Source: Elmis aenea (taxonomy: Eukaryota > Arthropoda > Insecta > Coleoptera > Elmidae). Taken from it: a stretch of DNA of 64,000 nucleotides. Under the pieces are notes generated by a model. That model was not told where the DNA came from and did no database searches. It was given only the letters and a program-made list of their open reading frames with translations. The stretch spans positions 11,635,222-11,699,221 of the forward strand of contig OX393583.1 of the NCBI GenBank assembly GCA_947652605.1, given 5' to 3'. Each line of letters starts with the position of its first letter. Positions within the stretch are counted from its first letter, which is position 1. Shown piece by piece: positions 45,064 through 58,319 of the stretch. Made by a program: the position numbers and the translations under genes.

Positions 45064-48000
45064 TATTTTTTGTTTTCGAAAAATTAATTATTTTGTAACA
45101 CTCTGCGAATAGGACGCCTACTATCTGTATGTATTTAAAATTTTCGCATTCGTACGAAGTTTTCCCCACGGCAGATTTAGTTCAAAATTTATTTTCAAAG
45201 ACCTAAGGGCCTCTCTGATAAGTGTGTTAAATATAAAAGGAAAGGTATTTTTTGTTTTCGAAAAAATAATTATTTTGTAACACTCTGCGAATAGGACGCT
45301 TACTATCTGTATGTATTTAAAATTTTCGCATTCGTACGAAGTTTTCCCCACGGCAGATTTAGTTCAAAATTTATTTCCAAAGACCTAAGGGCCTACCTGA
45401 TAAGTGTGTAAAATATAAAAGGGAAGGTATTTTTTGTTTTCGAAAAATTAATTATTTTGTAACACTCTGCGAATAGGACGCTTACTATCTGTATGTATTT
45501 AAAATTTTCGCATTCGTACGAAGTTTTCCCCACTGCAGATTTAGTTCAAAATTTATTTCCAAAGACCTAAGGGCCTACCTGATAAGTGTGTAAAATATAA
45601 AAGGGAAGGTATTTTTTGTTTTCGAAAAATTAATTATTTTGTAACACTCTGCGAATAGGACGCTTACTATCTGTATGTATTTAAAATTTTCGCATTCGTA
45701 CGAAGTTTTCCCCACGGCAGATTTAGTTCAAAATTTATTTCCAAGGACCTAAGGGCCTACCTGATAAGTGTGTAAAATATAAAAGGGAAGGTATTTTTTG
45801 TTTTCGAAATAATAATTATTTTGTAACACTCTGCGAGTAGGATGCTTGCCATATATGTGTATTTAAAATTTTCGCATTCGTACGAAGTTTTCCCCACGGC
45901 AGATCCAGTTCAAAATTTATTTCCAAAGACCTAATGTTCTACCTGATAGGTGTGTAAAATATAAAAGGGAAGGTATTTTTTGTTTTCGAAAAATTAATTA
46001 TTTTGTAACACTCTGCGAATAGGACGCTTACTATCTGTATGTATTTAAAATTTTCGCATTCGTACGAAGTTTTCCCCACGGCAGATTTAGTTCAAAATTA
46101 ATTTTCAAAGACCCAAGGGCCTCTCTGATAAGTGTGTAAAATATAAAAGGGAAGGTATTTTTTGTTTTCGAAAAAATAATTATTTTGTAACACTCTGCGA
46201 GTAGGATGCTTGCCATATGTATGTATTTAAAATTTTCGAATTCGTACGAAGTTTTCCCCACGGCAGATTTAGTTCAAAATTTATTTTCAAAGACCTAAGG
46301 GCCTCTCTGATAAGTGTGTAAAATATAAAAGGGAAGGTATTTTTTGTTTTCAAAAAATTAATTATTTTGTAACACTCTGCGAATAGGACGCTTACTATCT
46401 GTATGTATTTAAAATTTTCGCATTCGTACGAAGTTTTCCCCACGGCAGATTTAGTTCAAAATTTATTTCCAAAGACCTAAGGGCCTACCTGATAAGTGTG
46501 TAAAATATAAAAGGGAAGGTATTTTTTGTTTTCGAAAAATTAATTATTTTGTAACACTCTGCGAATAGGACGCTTACTATCTGTATGTATTTAAAATTTT
46601 CGCATTCGTACGAAGTTTTCCCCACGGCAGATTTAGTTCAAAATTAATTTTCAAAGACCCAAGGGCCTCTCTGATAAGTGTGTAAAATATAAAAGGGAAG
46701 GTATTTTTTGTTTTCGAAAAAATAATTATTTTGTAACACTCTGCGAGTAGGATGCTTGCCATATGTATGTATTTAAAATTTTCGAATTCGTACGAAGTTT
46801 TCCCCACGGCAGATTTAGTTCAAAATTTATTTTCAAAGACCTAAGGGCCTCTCTGATAAGTGTGTAAAATATAAAAGGGAAGGTATTTTTTGTTTTCAAA
46901 AAATTAATTATTTTGTAACACTCTGCGAATAGGACGCTTACTATCTGTATGTATTTAAAATTTTCGCATTCGTACGAAGTTTTCCCCACGGCAGATTTAG
47001 TTCAAAATTTATTTCCAAAGACCTAAGGGCCTACCTGATAAGTGTGTAAAATATAAAAGGGAAGGTATTTTTTGTTTTCGAAAAATTAATTATTTTGTAA
47101 CACTCTGCGAATAGGACGCTTACTATCTGTATGTATTTAAAATTTTCGCATTCGTACGAAGTTTTCCCCACTGCAGATTTAGTTCAAAATTAATTTTCAA
47201 AGACCCAAGGGCCTCTCTGATAAGTGTGTAAAATATAAAAGGGAAGGTATTTTTTGTTTTCGAAAAAATAATTATTTTGTAACACTCTGCGAGTAGGATG
47301 CTTGCCATATGTATGTATTTAAAATTTTCGAATTCGTACGAAGTTTTCCCCACGGCAGATTTAGTTCAAAATTTATTTTCAAAGACCTAAGGGCCTCTCT
47401 GATAAGTGTGTAAAATATAAAAGGGAAGGTATTTTTTGTTTTCAAAAAATTAATTATTTTGTAACACTCTGCGAATAGGACGCTTACTATCTGTATGTAT
47501 TTAAAATTTTCGCATTCGTACGAAGTTTTCCCCACGGCAGATTTAGTTCAAAATTTATTTTCAAAGACCTAAGGGCCTCTCTAATAAGTGTGTAAAATAT
47601 AAAAGGGAAGGTATTTTTTGTTTTCGAAAAATTAATTATTTTGTAACACTCTGCGAATAGGACGCTTACTATCTGTATGTATTTAAAATTTTCGCATTCG
47701 TACGAAGTTTTCCCCACGGCAGATTTAGTTCAAAATTTATTTCCAAAGACCTAAGGGCCTACCTGATAAGTGTGTAAAATATAAAAGGGAAGGTATTTTT
47801 TGTTTTCGAAAAAATAATTATTTTGTAACACTCTGCGAGTAGGATGCTTGCCATATGTATGTATTTAAAATTTTCGCATTCGTACGAAGTTTTCCCCACG
47901 GCAGATTTAGTTCAAAATTTATTTCCAAAGACCTAAGGGCCTACCTGATAAGTGTGTAAAATATAAAAGGGAAGGTATTTTTTGTTTTCGAAAAAATAAT

Positions 48001-49597
48001 TATTTTGTAACACTCTGCGAGTAGGATGCTTGCCATATGTATGTATTTAAAATTTTCGCATTCGTACGAAGTTTTCCCCACGGCAGATTTCGTTCAAAAT
48101 TTATTTCCAAGGACCTAAGGGCCTACCTGATAAGTGTGTAAAATATAAAAGGGAAGGTATTTTTTGTTTTCGAAAAAATAATTATTTTGTAACACTCTGC
48201 GAATAGGATGCTTGCCATATGTATGTATTTAAAATTTTCGAATTCGTACGAAGTTTTCCCCACGGCAGATTTAGTTCAAAATTTATTTTCAAAGACCTAA
48301 GGGCCTCTCTGATAAGTGTGTAAAATATAAAAGGGAAGGTATTTTTTGTTTTCGAAAAATTAATTATTTTGTAACACTCTGCGAATAGGACGCTTACTAT
48401 CTGTATGTATTTAAAATTTTCGCATTCGTACGAAGTTTTCCCCACGGCAGATTTAGTTCAAAATTTATTTTCAAAGACCTAAGGGCCTCTCTGATAAGTG
48501 TGTAAAATATAAAAGGGAAGGTATTTTTTGTTTTCGAAAAATAATTATTTTGTAACACTCTGCGAATAGGACGCTTACTATCTGTATGTATTTAAAATTT
48601 TCGCATTCGTACGAAGTTTTCCCCACGGCAGATTTAGTTCAAAATTTATTTCCAAAGACCTAAGGGCCTACCTGATAAGTGTGTAAAATTTAAAAGGGAA
48701 GGTATATTTTGTTTTCGAAAAAATAATTATTTTGTAACACTCTGCGAGTAGGATGCTTGCCATATGTATGTATTTAAAATTTTCGAATTCGTACGAAGTT
48801 TTCCCCACGGCAGATTTAGTTCAAAATTTATTTCCAAAGACCTAAGGGCCTACCTGATAAGTGTGTAAAATATAAAAGGGAAGGTATTTTTTGTTTTCGA
48901 AAAATTAATTATTTTGTAACACTCTGCGAATAGGACGCTTACTATCTGTATGTATTTAAAATTTTCGCATTCGTACGAAGTTTTCCCCACGGCAGATTTA
49001 GTTCAAAATTTATTTTCAAAGACCTAAGGGCCTCTCTAATAAGTGTGTTAAATATAAAAGGAAAGGTATTTTTTGTTTTCGAAAAAATAATTATTTTGTA
49101 ACACTCTGCGAATAGGACGCTTACTATCTGTATGTATTTAAAATTTTCGCATTCGTACGAAGTTTTCCCCACGGCAGATTTAGTTCAAAATTTATTTCCA
49201 AAGACCTAAGGGCCTACCTGATAAGTGTGTAAAATATAAAAGGGAAGGTATTTTTTGTTTTCGAAAAATTAATTATTTTGTAACACTCTGCGAATAGGAC
49301 GCTTACTATCTGTATGTATTTAAAATTTTCGCATTCGTACGAAGTTTTCCCCACGGCAGATTTAGTTCAAAATTTATTTCCAAGGACCTAAGGGCCTACC
49401 TGATAAGTGTGTAAAATATAAAAGGGAAGGTATTTTTTGTTTTCGAAATAATAATTATTTTGTAACACTCTGCGAGTAGGATGCTTGCCATATATGTGTA
49501 TTTAAAATTTTCGCATTCGTACGAAGTTTTCCCCACGGCAGATCCAGTTCAAAATTTATTTCCAAAGACCTAATGTTCTACCTGATAGGTGTGTAAA
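45064..49597. repeat. Satellite array, 182-bp monomer with a 546-bp higher-order repeat
   Basis: About 25 head-to-tail monomers of 182 bp (some 181) contain the landmarks GGTATTTTTTGTTTTCG, TAACACTCTGCGA, CATTCGTACGAAGTTTTCCC and AAGACCTAAGGGCC. Variant monomers recur every third unit between about 46031 and 47535 (same start points at 46031, 46577 and 47123). This gives a 546-bp higher-order period repeated three times. A variant with CATATATGTG and GATCCAG occurs at both ends (about 45790-45960 and 49430-49597). Frames inside are shifted between monomers because 182 is not a multiple of three, so they are not genes. Confidence 0.97.
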
Positions 49598-49908
49598 GGG
49601 TTTTTTTTCCTTGAAAACCACATATTTTGTAACTCTGCTAAGAGGGTGCTTTGTATATGTATGTAAGTATTTAAAGATTTTGAATTACAGTGAAACATTT
49701 TTATCTCTGTAAAATATTTTGTTTTTATTTGCTACGATTCACAATGATGAGACAAATCAATGCAATACTTGCATAAACATTGTGATAAAACCGATTTAAG
49801 TATTTTTTTAATAGTTTTAAAATCATGGTGACATATTATCTGGTCCACTGTAATATGAGCTATCCGAGAACAGAACCCAATCCCAATCCCAAGCTAACTT
49901 CAACGACG
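49598..49908. other. Degenerate satellite monomer and unassigned junction sequence
   Basis: 49598-49690 resembles the monomer at low identity (TATTTTGTAACTCTGC, TGTATATGTATGTAAGTATTT), as expected at an array edge. 49700-49908 is unassigned and ends where copy B begins. It does not resemble the sequence left of copy A. Confidence 0.65.
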
Positions 49909-50366
49909 TGCTTACACCCTATTACATATTCATAAACCCAGCGTACATTATAAAAGAAGTGTATATAGAGACACCTACCGGACGATAGCTATATCGTTTT
50001 GAAAGCTTGTAACCGTAGAGGTAGGATACCCTGTAAATAAAACAAAAATACTGTAAGAAACTATTGTTTTTTATTTTGTTACTAATATATTTATTCATTA
50101 CATCATAAGTAAACAAACTAAGATCATTCAAGATGAAATTATTAAAAAAATAGTCTATGTGGCACTAAATGTCTAAAACAATTGAATTCTAGTGCTTTAG
50201 CTAGTGCCAAAGCGCGTCATCTACTGTCGAACCTAAAAAGCGACTTTGACATTACCTAATTCTACTAAAACAGTTAGGTTAAGTGAAAATGTTGACATAG
50301 TAATGTTATAAGAGTGTATTAAACGTAAATTTTTATAACTCTTGATAATCAACAAAACGTTTTATT

Positions 50367-50786
50367 ATGGCAGGAAGTTATTACTTTGTCATTATTGGCC
50401 ACAATGACAACCCCATATTCGAAATAGAGTTTATCAACAGCAAGGACCCAAAAAAAGAGGACCACAGGCATTTACATCAATTCATTGCCCATGCAGCCCT
50501 CGATTTGGTGGATGAACATAAATGGAAAACCCATAACATGTATTTGAAATCAGTGGACAAATTTAATCAGTGGTTTGTGTCGGCTTTTGTAACTGCAGGT
50601 CTTGTGCGGTTTGTGATGGTCCATGACAACAGAAATGAAGATGGTATCAAGAATTTCTTCTCCGAAATGTACGACGCCTATATTAAACACTCCATGAACC
50701 CATTTTACGAAATGAACACCAAAATAAAATCATCAGCTTTTGAAAAGAAGGCCCAGTTTTTTGGAAAGCGTTATTTATCAGTTTGA
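50367..50786 (+). CDS. Trappc2: TRAPP complex subunit 2 (sedlin), copy B
   Basis: The encoded 139 residues are identical to copy A at 30432. Only two base differences are seen, AAG/AAA in the KKED region and CAT/CAC in the KHSMN region, both synonymous. The single-exon structure, start context and downstream AATAAA (50893-50898) are kept. If the duplication is real, the organism has two intact sedlin genes here. If the two blocks are allelic haplotypes, this is the second allele of one gene. Confidence 0.95.
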   Translation: MAGSYYFVIIGHNDNPIFEIEFINSKDPKKEDHRHLHQFIAHAALDLVDEHKWKTHNMYLKSVDKFNQWFVSAFVTAGLVRFVMVHDNRNEDGIKNFFSEMYDAYIKHSMNPFYEMNTKIKSSAFEKKAQFFGKRYLSV

Positions 50787-50892
50787 AGCGTTAAATATTT
50801 ATTTACTCTGTATATAACAATTTATGTGATACTTCATTAAATCCCAAAACTATTTTATTTGTAAATTAAGTGTAATACTTTAAAGCGATGTA

Positions 50893-50898
50893 AATAAA
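50893..50898 (+). terminator. Polyadenylation signal of Trappc2 copy B
   Basis: AATAAA 107 bases after the stop codon, at the same place as in copy A. Confidence 0.6.
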
Positions 50899-51634
50899 TC
50901 ATTAATTATATTACATCTTTTTATAAAAAGTTTAAACATTCAATTTTAAACCATTGTATTAATCTGTATGTTAATAAGAAACTGAATTAATTAAATTTTG
51001 ATCTGGTTTTAATTAAAAACAAAAGATTGAACCATAACACTAACTTCATTTGTCTACCCCAATAAGATGCACAACATAGGAATTTTGCTTGTATTATGAG
51101 CTACGAAATTTATTAAATTGAGGCAAAATTAAATAATTTGCTCCTGAATTCCAAATCAAAAAAAAAGTCTTTCATATGGTTCTATTCAATCAAAAACTTT
51201 GAAATTATAGGGTGTCCCAGATAACATTTCCAGCTTGTGTATGTCGCTTATTTTAAAAGATACAGGTTTGCTTAAATTAGATGAATTCTTCCTGAGGGGA
51301 GCTACAATCAACTTTTAAAAGTGCCAAACTCCTTTTACTTCAGATGTTATAGCAAAAAATATGAAAATGTTAAATTTCTTTTTTCTTTCACACCTTTTTC
51401 ACCCTTTTTTTAACCATTAGTTTTATTTTTAACCATTCATTTTATTAGTACTTTCTTGGGATTCTTTTTATTAATGGAGAAAGTAACTGTTATTTTATTT
51501 TAGATGTTATTTATCACTTACCATTTTTGAAATTAGGTACACAAAAATTATTTTTCTCTTATGGGCCGCAAAGTTGGCCATGGAACAATTAAATGCGTTT
51601 TTTTTTTCTCTTTTCAATGAGATATTACTTGCTA

Positions 51635-53121
51635 TACAGGGTGCCCATTTTTCTAACCTGTTGTATGGGTAACTCCGTTAATATTGGAGATACAGAAACG
51701 TTTAAATTAGCAAATTTGTGCAGAATTTAAAGGTAAATCTGATTTTCAAATTTGACCTACCGCATCAACTTTTTAAAATATTTTGAAAAAACTGAAAAAG
51801 GTCGATTTTTTCAAACTTGAATAATTCCGTAACCATATGAATTAGAACAAAAATAAAAATTGGCTTTTGTAGATATTTTTACGTAGATTTTAAATATGTT
51901 AACGAAATTTTCATAGCACTCTCGATTTCCGAGTTATAGCACAAACTTGCATTTTTTTAAATGGAAGTCATAGTTGGCTGTGGTCTTATTAAAAAGGTTA
52001 TTTTTGTCTCGTTTCAATGATATAAGGTTTGTTATGCTTTACTCTTGTAGTTTTTCTTTAAATAAGCAAAAATCATTTTACATGTTCTCAGCCTACTAAT
52101 AGATGGGAGTTATCCCGTGTTGATGTTCTTTTTTTTCGATGTGACATTTAAGAGTTGTCTCTTATTGTTAGTGTAGCAGTTATTAGCCAGTTACAAATTT
52201 TAAAAACTAAACCTCAAAGTTTGTCAAATAAAATTTATTGTTTGTTATACGTATCTCTCTCCCTCGTGTTGATCAAAATTTTTGTTTATTATAAATTTCA
52301 AAAACAATGTTTTTTAATAAAGAAATATTATCGGGCTTTTTGGTATAGCCGTATTTTTTTAAATTGGTTTCTAATAACGAAAATAATTTCTTTCTTGGTT
52401 GGCTTCTTTCCATAAATCTTTGCAAATACATTTCACTTGAATTTCTACTATTTCTATTACAAGCGTAGTAATAGAAAATCATGTGGTTTTTTTCTTCATT
52501 AGAACACATTGTTTTTGAAATTTACAATAAACTCAATCAACAATTTTGATCAACACGAGAGAGAGATTTAATACGTAAAACAGACAATAAATTATATTTG
52601 ACAAACTGAGGTTTTGTTTTTAAAATTTGTAACTGGCTAATAACTGCTACACTAACAATAAAAGACAACTCTTATTTATTTTTGCTTATTTAAAGAAAAA
52701 CTACAAGAGTAAAGCATAACAAACCTTATATCATTGAAACGAGAATAAAATAACCTTTTTAATAAGATCACAGCCAACTATGACTTCCATTTAAAAAAAT
52801 GCAAGTTTGTGCTATAACTCGGAAATCGAGAGTGCTATGAAAATTTCGTTAACATATTTAAAATCTACGTCAAAATATCTATAAAAGTCAAGTTTTATTT
52901 TTACTCTAACTCATATGGTTACGGAATTATCCAAGTTTGAAAAAATCGACATTTTTCAGTTTTTTCAAAATATTTCAAAAAGTTGATGACGTAGATCAAA
53001 TTTGAAAATGGTATCAGACTTCCCTTTAAATTCTGCACAAATTTGCTAATTTAAACGTTTCTGTATCTCTAATATTAACGAAGTTACCCATACAACAGGT
53101 TAGAAAAATGGGCACCCTGTA
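51635..53121. mobile_element. DUF4817-type palindromic transposon, copy B
   Basis: Starts TACAGGGTGCCCATTTTTCT and ends inverted at 53121, both next to TA. At 1,487 bp it has one copy of the left arm, unlike copy A, which has 603 bp more. The transposase N-terminal fragment lies at 52509-52273 on the minus strand. Confidence 0.88.
52273..52509 (-). pseudogene. DUF4817 domain of a transposase, copy B
   Basis: Identical in translation to the fragment at 33184-32948 (MCSNEEKNHMIFYYYACNRN at the start). The same truncation before the DDE domain is present. Confidence 0.75.
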
Positions 53122-53190
53122 TATATTTTTATATATATACCTAAGTCACAAAATGAAGAAAAAATCGTATTTTACCAATCACTTATCAAG

Positions 53191-54224
53191 ACTTTGATTC
53201 GGTAGATAGAGCAAAAATATGGAATGTGTTGGAAAGAAGAGGGACACCAAAAGAGCTAACTGAAGCCATAAAAAGTATCTACAAGAGAACAAGTAACATA
53301 ATAAGAATTTAAAACTACAGTACAAAAACTATTGTAACTAAAAAGGGAGTCAGGCAAGGCAGCATACTGAGCCCGCTGTTATTTATTGTAACCATGGATG
53401 AGGTAACCAAGGAGGTAAAGAATAGGACGAAAGGAGTAGCCATAGGATACAGAAACTTACAACCAGTTGAAGTTAAAGAATTAACGTATGCAGATGACCT
53501 CATACTATGCGCCGCTTCCAAGAAGAACCTAGTAGAAAATATAAGACGTTGGAAAACAGAGTTGGACGAATACAACATGAAGATGAACATAAATAAGACA
53601 GAAATAATGGTGGTGGGCGATGCAGGCATGGATACTCAGATAACAATCGATAATGATACAATAAGACAAGTGGAATGCATAAAATATCTGGGTTCGATGA
53701 TAGAGAACGATGGATACATGGATAGGGAGATAAACAACCGTATAAACGCGGCAAACAGGGTATTCTATGCATTGCAAAAGCCTTTTATAAATAAGAGGGA
53801 AGTTAGTGGACCGACAAAAATTAAGATATACAACACAGTTTTTGTACCAGTCTTGGTATATGGAGCAGAGTCATGGAACCTAACAGAGAGACATAAATCC
53901 ATGTTGACAGCATGCGAGATGAAATTCCTGAGAAGGACACTAGGGGTAACAAAGAGAGACAGAATAAAGAATGAAATAATAAGAGAGCGCCTGGGAGTAG
54001 AGTCATTACAAGAAAAGATACAAAGAAAGCAGCTAAGTTGGTGGGGACACATGGTGAGGATGCCGGACACAAGGACAGCAAAGAAAGTATGGAAAGTTAA
54101 GGTGAAGAAAAAAGGAAGAGGACGGCCCAGAAAAACGTGGGATAACCAAGTGTCGGAGGTACTAGCGAAGAGGGACAGCGAGTGGAACAGTGCCATTGAG
54201 ATCGCTAAAGACAGAAAAAAATGA
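53191..54224 (+). pseudogene. Non-LTR retrotransposon RT, 3' part, copy B
   Basis: Counterpart of 33866-34899. The first motif DFDSVDRAKIW is followed by the same in-frame stop, and the open frame 53394-54224 carries YADDLILC. One residue differs from copy A (REVSGP instead of REVTGP). Confidence 0.85.
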
Positions 54225-55400
54225 AAGGACGTATGTAAGAAAAAGCCGGGCTGAACACCTAATCCTCTACAGTCTACACTGTATGGTAGAAGAGGAACGG
54301 ATAAATAAAAAAAATATTATCAAGACTATCTATGAAAATAAAAACAAAAAACAACTAACTGAATGGCAAATGACAGTATCAATTGTCTGCAGTATCATCT
54401 ATTAGAATTTTATAGTATCTATTGCTGTGCAATTCGATAGTCTTTGTAGTAATTGTTATAATTATGGCTACATTTAAAATAACAGAAAATTTGACATGTT
54501 GAGATGCTAAATTAAAAACTTGCGTCTTCGTTTCTTTTGATATTTCCTCTTACTTGTCAAACATTTATTAGTGGCGTAGTAAAATTTCGTCGCTGCCGCT
54601 ATTCTGTTATTCAGATCTTCCTCTAATTTACCATTATCTGCAATTATTGTTCCTAAATATTAAAAATTTTGCTAAATATAATAACCAGCAACATTGGATA
54701 ATTGATTTTTAAGTTAATGCAAATAAATCAAACGATGTTTGCAGCTCAAGAATGCTAAATTATGTTTTCAACTGGAAATGTAACCCGTACGTTGTCCACA
54801 ATTGCTAGGGAAGATAAAGAAGACTGGAAATAAATGCAATAATAAACTGTTAATGATTGTGACTCACGGCAGCCTTATTATAACATTGCAAGTATCAAAT
54901 AGAAGGGTTAATTAGCTGCTTATCCGCACAAATCCGCACGCGATTGCATAATATTCGATTACATGCGTTGCAAAGGTCTCTAGGACGCACACAAACAGAT
55001 ATTAAATTACTAGCTTACAAAATTAGAAGTAAGAAACGATCTGAGCATAAGTAACCAATATTTAAAAAAAAAGGATTTTATCCTTACTGTAGAAAGCATT
55101 GCTTCCAATTCATCTTTTTTTTTAAATTTACACACTTTCTTATTACACGGGTTGTTTTAAATCAGCTGTGGGGGGTGCAGGGGCGCGCCGTGCCGGGGGT
55201 TCAAGGGGTGCTTTGCACACGGGCGCGGTCAATCAGGGGGCGCATGCAACGAGACAAAATTGTGCCTGTGTATGTTTTCATGCAAAAGCGAAAGGAGGTC
55301 GAAGGAATGCCGGCGAGGTTTGCTTCAATTCAATACGAGTTGATGAACAAAAGGAATAGCACTTGCACTCAGCGTGACCAGGTGAATCGTTGCTTGAATC

Positions 55401-56526
55401 GCCAAAAAAAAAAGCGCGCCTAAGTAGCCAAAACCGCCAACAGAGGACGCCGATGTAGCCAAAATCGCCAACTCACTTTCTTATTTAGACTAAAAACATA
55501 TAGGGTGTCGTATTAAAAAAAAAAAACGAGTTTCTACATGTTTAAAGTTTCACTATTTTGACCAACCGTAAAAAGCACCCTGTATAACATTTAAAAAGTG
55601 TAGAAAAGTGTTAAATAATTTATTGTCAATATAAATTTAATTCGTAGACTTATCGCCATCTAGCAAAAATGTATGTCGAAAAGTCACCGATATTTCAACT
55701 GGCTTCTAAACTCCGAACCTACGTTTACTACTACATACCTACAAGTAAAATGATAGGGTCAAGTTTCATTTATATTACGCTTGCGCTTGCGAAGCGAATA
55801 ACACTTTCAATTCAATGCATATTTTATTAATATTTTTACAAAACAGGAAAACAATTACAGATTTACAAATGTTTCGGTTATTGATTCGGCACAAGATTTT
55901 TTTATGCGGTTTGTTTAGTGGGAGGAAATTCTTTAAAAATAAATAGAAAAAAAAAGAAAATAAGCAGTAATGGATTATATAACCACGCACATTTATCTTA
56001 CAGCAGTTAATCGTCATTTATAAATAATATTTCTCTCAAGTAAGAGATTACTGTACAGGGTGGTCCAAATTCGATGGGTTTGCATGGGTATCTCGGCTAA
56101 TATTTAAGATATAGAAACAGTTGAATTACCAAAAATATAAATGATGACGATGGGTTTTGATGCTTACGGACAGCATATTTTAGACTGGCGAACCGCCGCC
56201 ATATTAAAGTTACCAAACACATTAACATTTAACCATTTTATTTAGTATAACACCCGTAAAGTACAAAAATACAACTTGATTAGTATAAATTGTACACACG
56301 ATTTTTATCCAAAAATATAGCTAGTGCTGTTAAGTTTGTTTTAGTACTAAAATCTATGAATTTGAATTAAATTAGATCCTGCTGTAATTATTTAAAAAGA
56401 AAAAAGAATTAGTTCAAGTGGATAGTTCACTAAATGTTCCCATGAATGTTATAAATAAAAAAGATATTAAAAGAAAACTTATATTAACTTTAAACGCAAA
56501 TAAAACATACACATTAATAATATCTA
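55401..56526. other. Copy-B-only sequence with TE ends
   Basis: Begins GCCAAAAAAAAAAGCGCGCC, with a short repeat (GTAGCCAAAA..CGCCAAC) at about 55424 and 55453. 55501-55584 is the 80-84-bp module also found in the foldback arms. GTACAGGGTGGTCCAAATTC at about 56051 is another terminus. No gene is seen. Confidence 0.55.
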
Positions 56527-58082
56527 TAGAGGGTGCCCATTTTTCTAACCTGTTGTATGGGTACCTCCGTTAATATTAGAGATACAGAAACGTTTAAATT
56601 AGCAAATTTGTGCAGATTTTAAAGGGAAATCTGATGCCATTTTCAAATTTGACCTACGTCATCAACTTTTTGAAATATTTTGAAAAAACTGAAAAATGTC
56701 GATTTTTTCAAACTTGAATAATTCCGTAACCATATGAGTTAGAACAAAAATAAAAATTGACTTGTATAGATGTTTTTACGTTGATTTTAAATATGTTAAC
56801 GAAATTTTCATAGCACTCTCAAATTTCGAGTTATAGCACAAACTTGCATTTTTTTAAATGGAAGTCATAGTTGGCTATAGTCTTATTAAAAAGGTTATTT
56901 TTTTTCTCGTTTCAATGATATAAGGGTTGTTATGCTTTACTTTTGTAGTTTTTCTTTAAATAAGCAAAAATCATTTTACATGTTCACTGCCTACTAATAG
57001 ATGGGATTTATCCCGTGTTGATGTTATTTTTTTTTCGAGGTGACATTTAAGAGTTGTCTCTTATCGTTAGTGTAGCAGTTATTAGCCAGTTACAAATTTT
57101 AAAAACAAAACCTCAGAGTTTGTCAAATAAAATTTATTGTTTGTTATACGTATACATCTCTCTCTCGTGTTGATCAAAATTTTTGATTGACTTTATTGTA
57201 AATTTCAAAAACAATGTTTTCTAATGAAAAAAGAAACGACATGCTTTTTTATTACTAGGCTTGTAATAGAAATAGTAGAAATTTAAGTGAAATGTATTTG
57301 CAAAGATTTATGGAAAGGAGGCAACCAAGAAAGAAATTTTTTTCGTTATTAGAAACCAATTTAAAAAAATACAGGTCATTTACAAAATCCAAAGGTTTGA
57401 AAATTAAATTTAAGCAAGAAGATGAAGAGAGAGTCCTAGAATACGTAAATTATAAACCAACATCATCTACCCTACCCGGGAGTTGTCCCTTGAATGTGGT
57501 GTCAACTGAAAAGGCCGTAACTGGCTAATAATTGCTACACTAACGATAAGAGACAACTCTTAAATGTCACATGGAAAAAAAAAGAACATCAACACAGGAT
57601 AACTCCCATCTATTAGTAGGCAGTGAACATGTAAAATGATTTTTGCTTATTTAAAGAAAAACTACAAAAGTAAAGCATAACAACCCTTATATCATTGAAA
57701 CGAGAAAAAAATAACCTTTTTAATAAGACTATAGCCAACTATGACTTCCATTTAAAAAAATGCAAGTTTGTGCTATAACTCGGAAATCGAGAGTGCTATG
57801 AAAATTCTGTTAACATATTTAAAATCTACGTAAAAACATCTATAGAAGCCAATTTTTATTTTGGTTCGAACTCATATGGTTACGGAATTATTCAAGTTTG
57901 AAAAAATCGACATTTTTCAGTTTTTTCAAAATATTTCAAAAAGTTGATGACGTAGGTCAAATTTGAAAATGGCATCAGATTTCCCTTTAAATTCTGCACA
58001 CATTTGCGAATTTAAACGTTTCTGTATCTCTAATATTAACGGAGTTACCCATACAACAGGTTAGAAAAATGGGCACCCTGTA
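56527..58082. mobile_element. DUF4817-type palindromic transposon present only in copy B
   Basis: Starts TAGAGGGTGCCCATTTTTCT (C to G in the usual TACAGGG) and ends inverted with CCCTGTA at 58082. Arms of about 650 bp pair with each other and are close relatives of the arms at 51635-53121. The loop holds a plus-strand transposase N-terminus. Confidence 0.87.
57214..57528 (+). pseudogene. DUF4817-domain transposase N-terminus with one in-frame stop
   Basis: From ATG at 57214 the reading is MFSNEKRNDMLFYY, a TAG stop, then ACNRNSRNLSEMYLQRFMER and RQPRKKFFSLLETNLKKY. It continues further than the other copies into a linker (KQEDEERVLEYVNYKP). That continuation is typical of the second part of these transposases before the DDE domain. 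The reading ends at 57528 on entering the right arm. It is more complete than the copies at 32948 and 52273, but still lacks the catalytic domain. Confidence 0.78.
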
Positions 58083-58319
58083 TAAACAATTAACTTGAAA
58101 TATACGTTAACTTATTAGTTTGTACATACTGCACAATAAACATTTTCACAATCCATTCAGTCTTACTAGCAAGACATCTTCCAATAAATCTTCTTTTACA
58201 TTAGTCCTTTTCGAAGTAAGAGTAAATTTTACTTTTATTAACTCTGTAAACGCAAATAAAACATACACATTAATAATACCTACATAACCAATCAAGTGTA
58301 CAGAGAATGTCTGTACCGT
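58083..58319. other. Unassigned; contains a 32-bp direct copy of upstream sequence
   Basis: 58247-58278 repeats 56491-56522 exactly (starts TAAACGCAAATAAAACATAC). The two copies bracket the palindromic element with unequal spacing. No gene is seen. Confidence 0.6.

Noticed and set aside
44786..49172. Series of 76-127-codon minus-strand frames (MGKTSYECEN...)
   Set aside because: They are satellite monomers; 182 bp is not a multiple of three, so the frame changes at every unit, and one spans the N gap.
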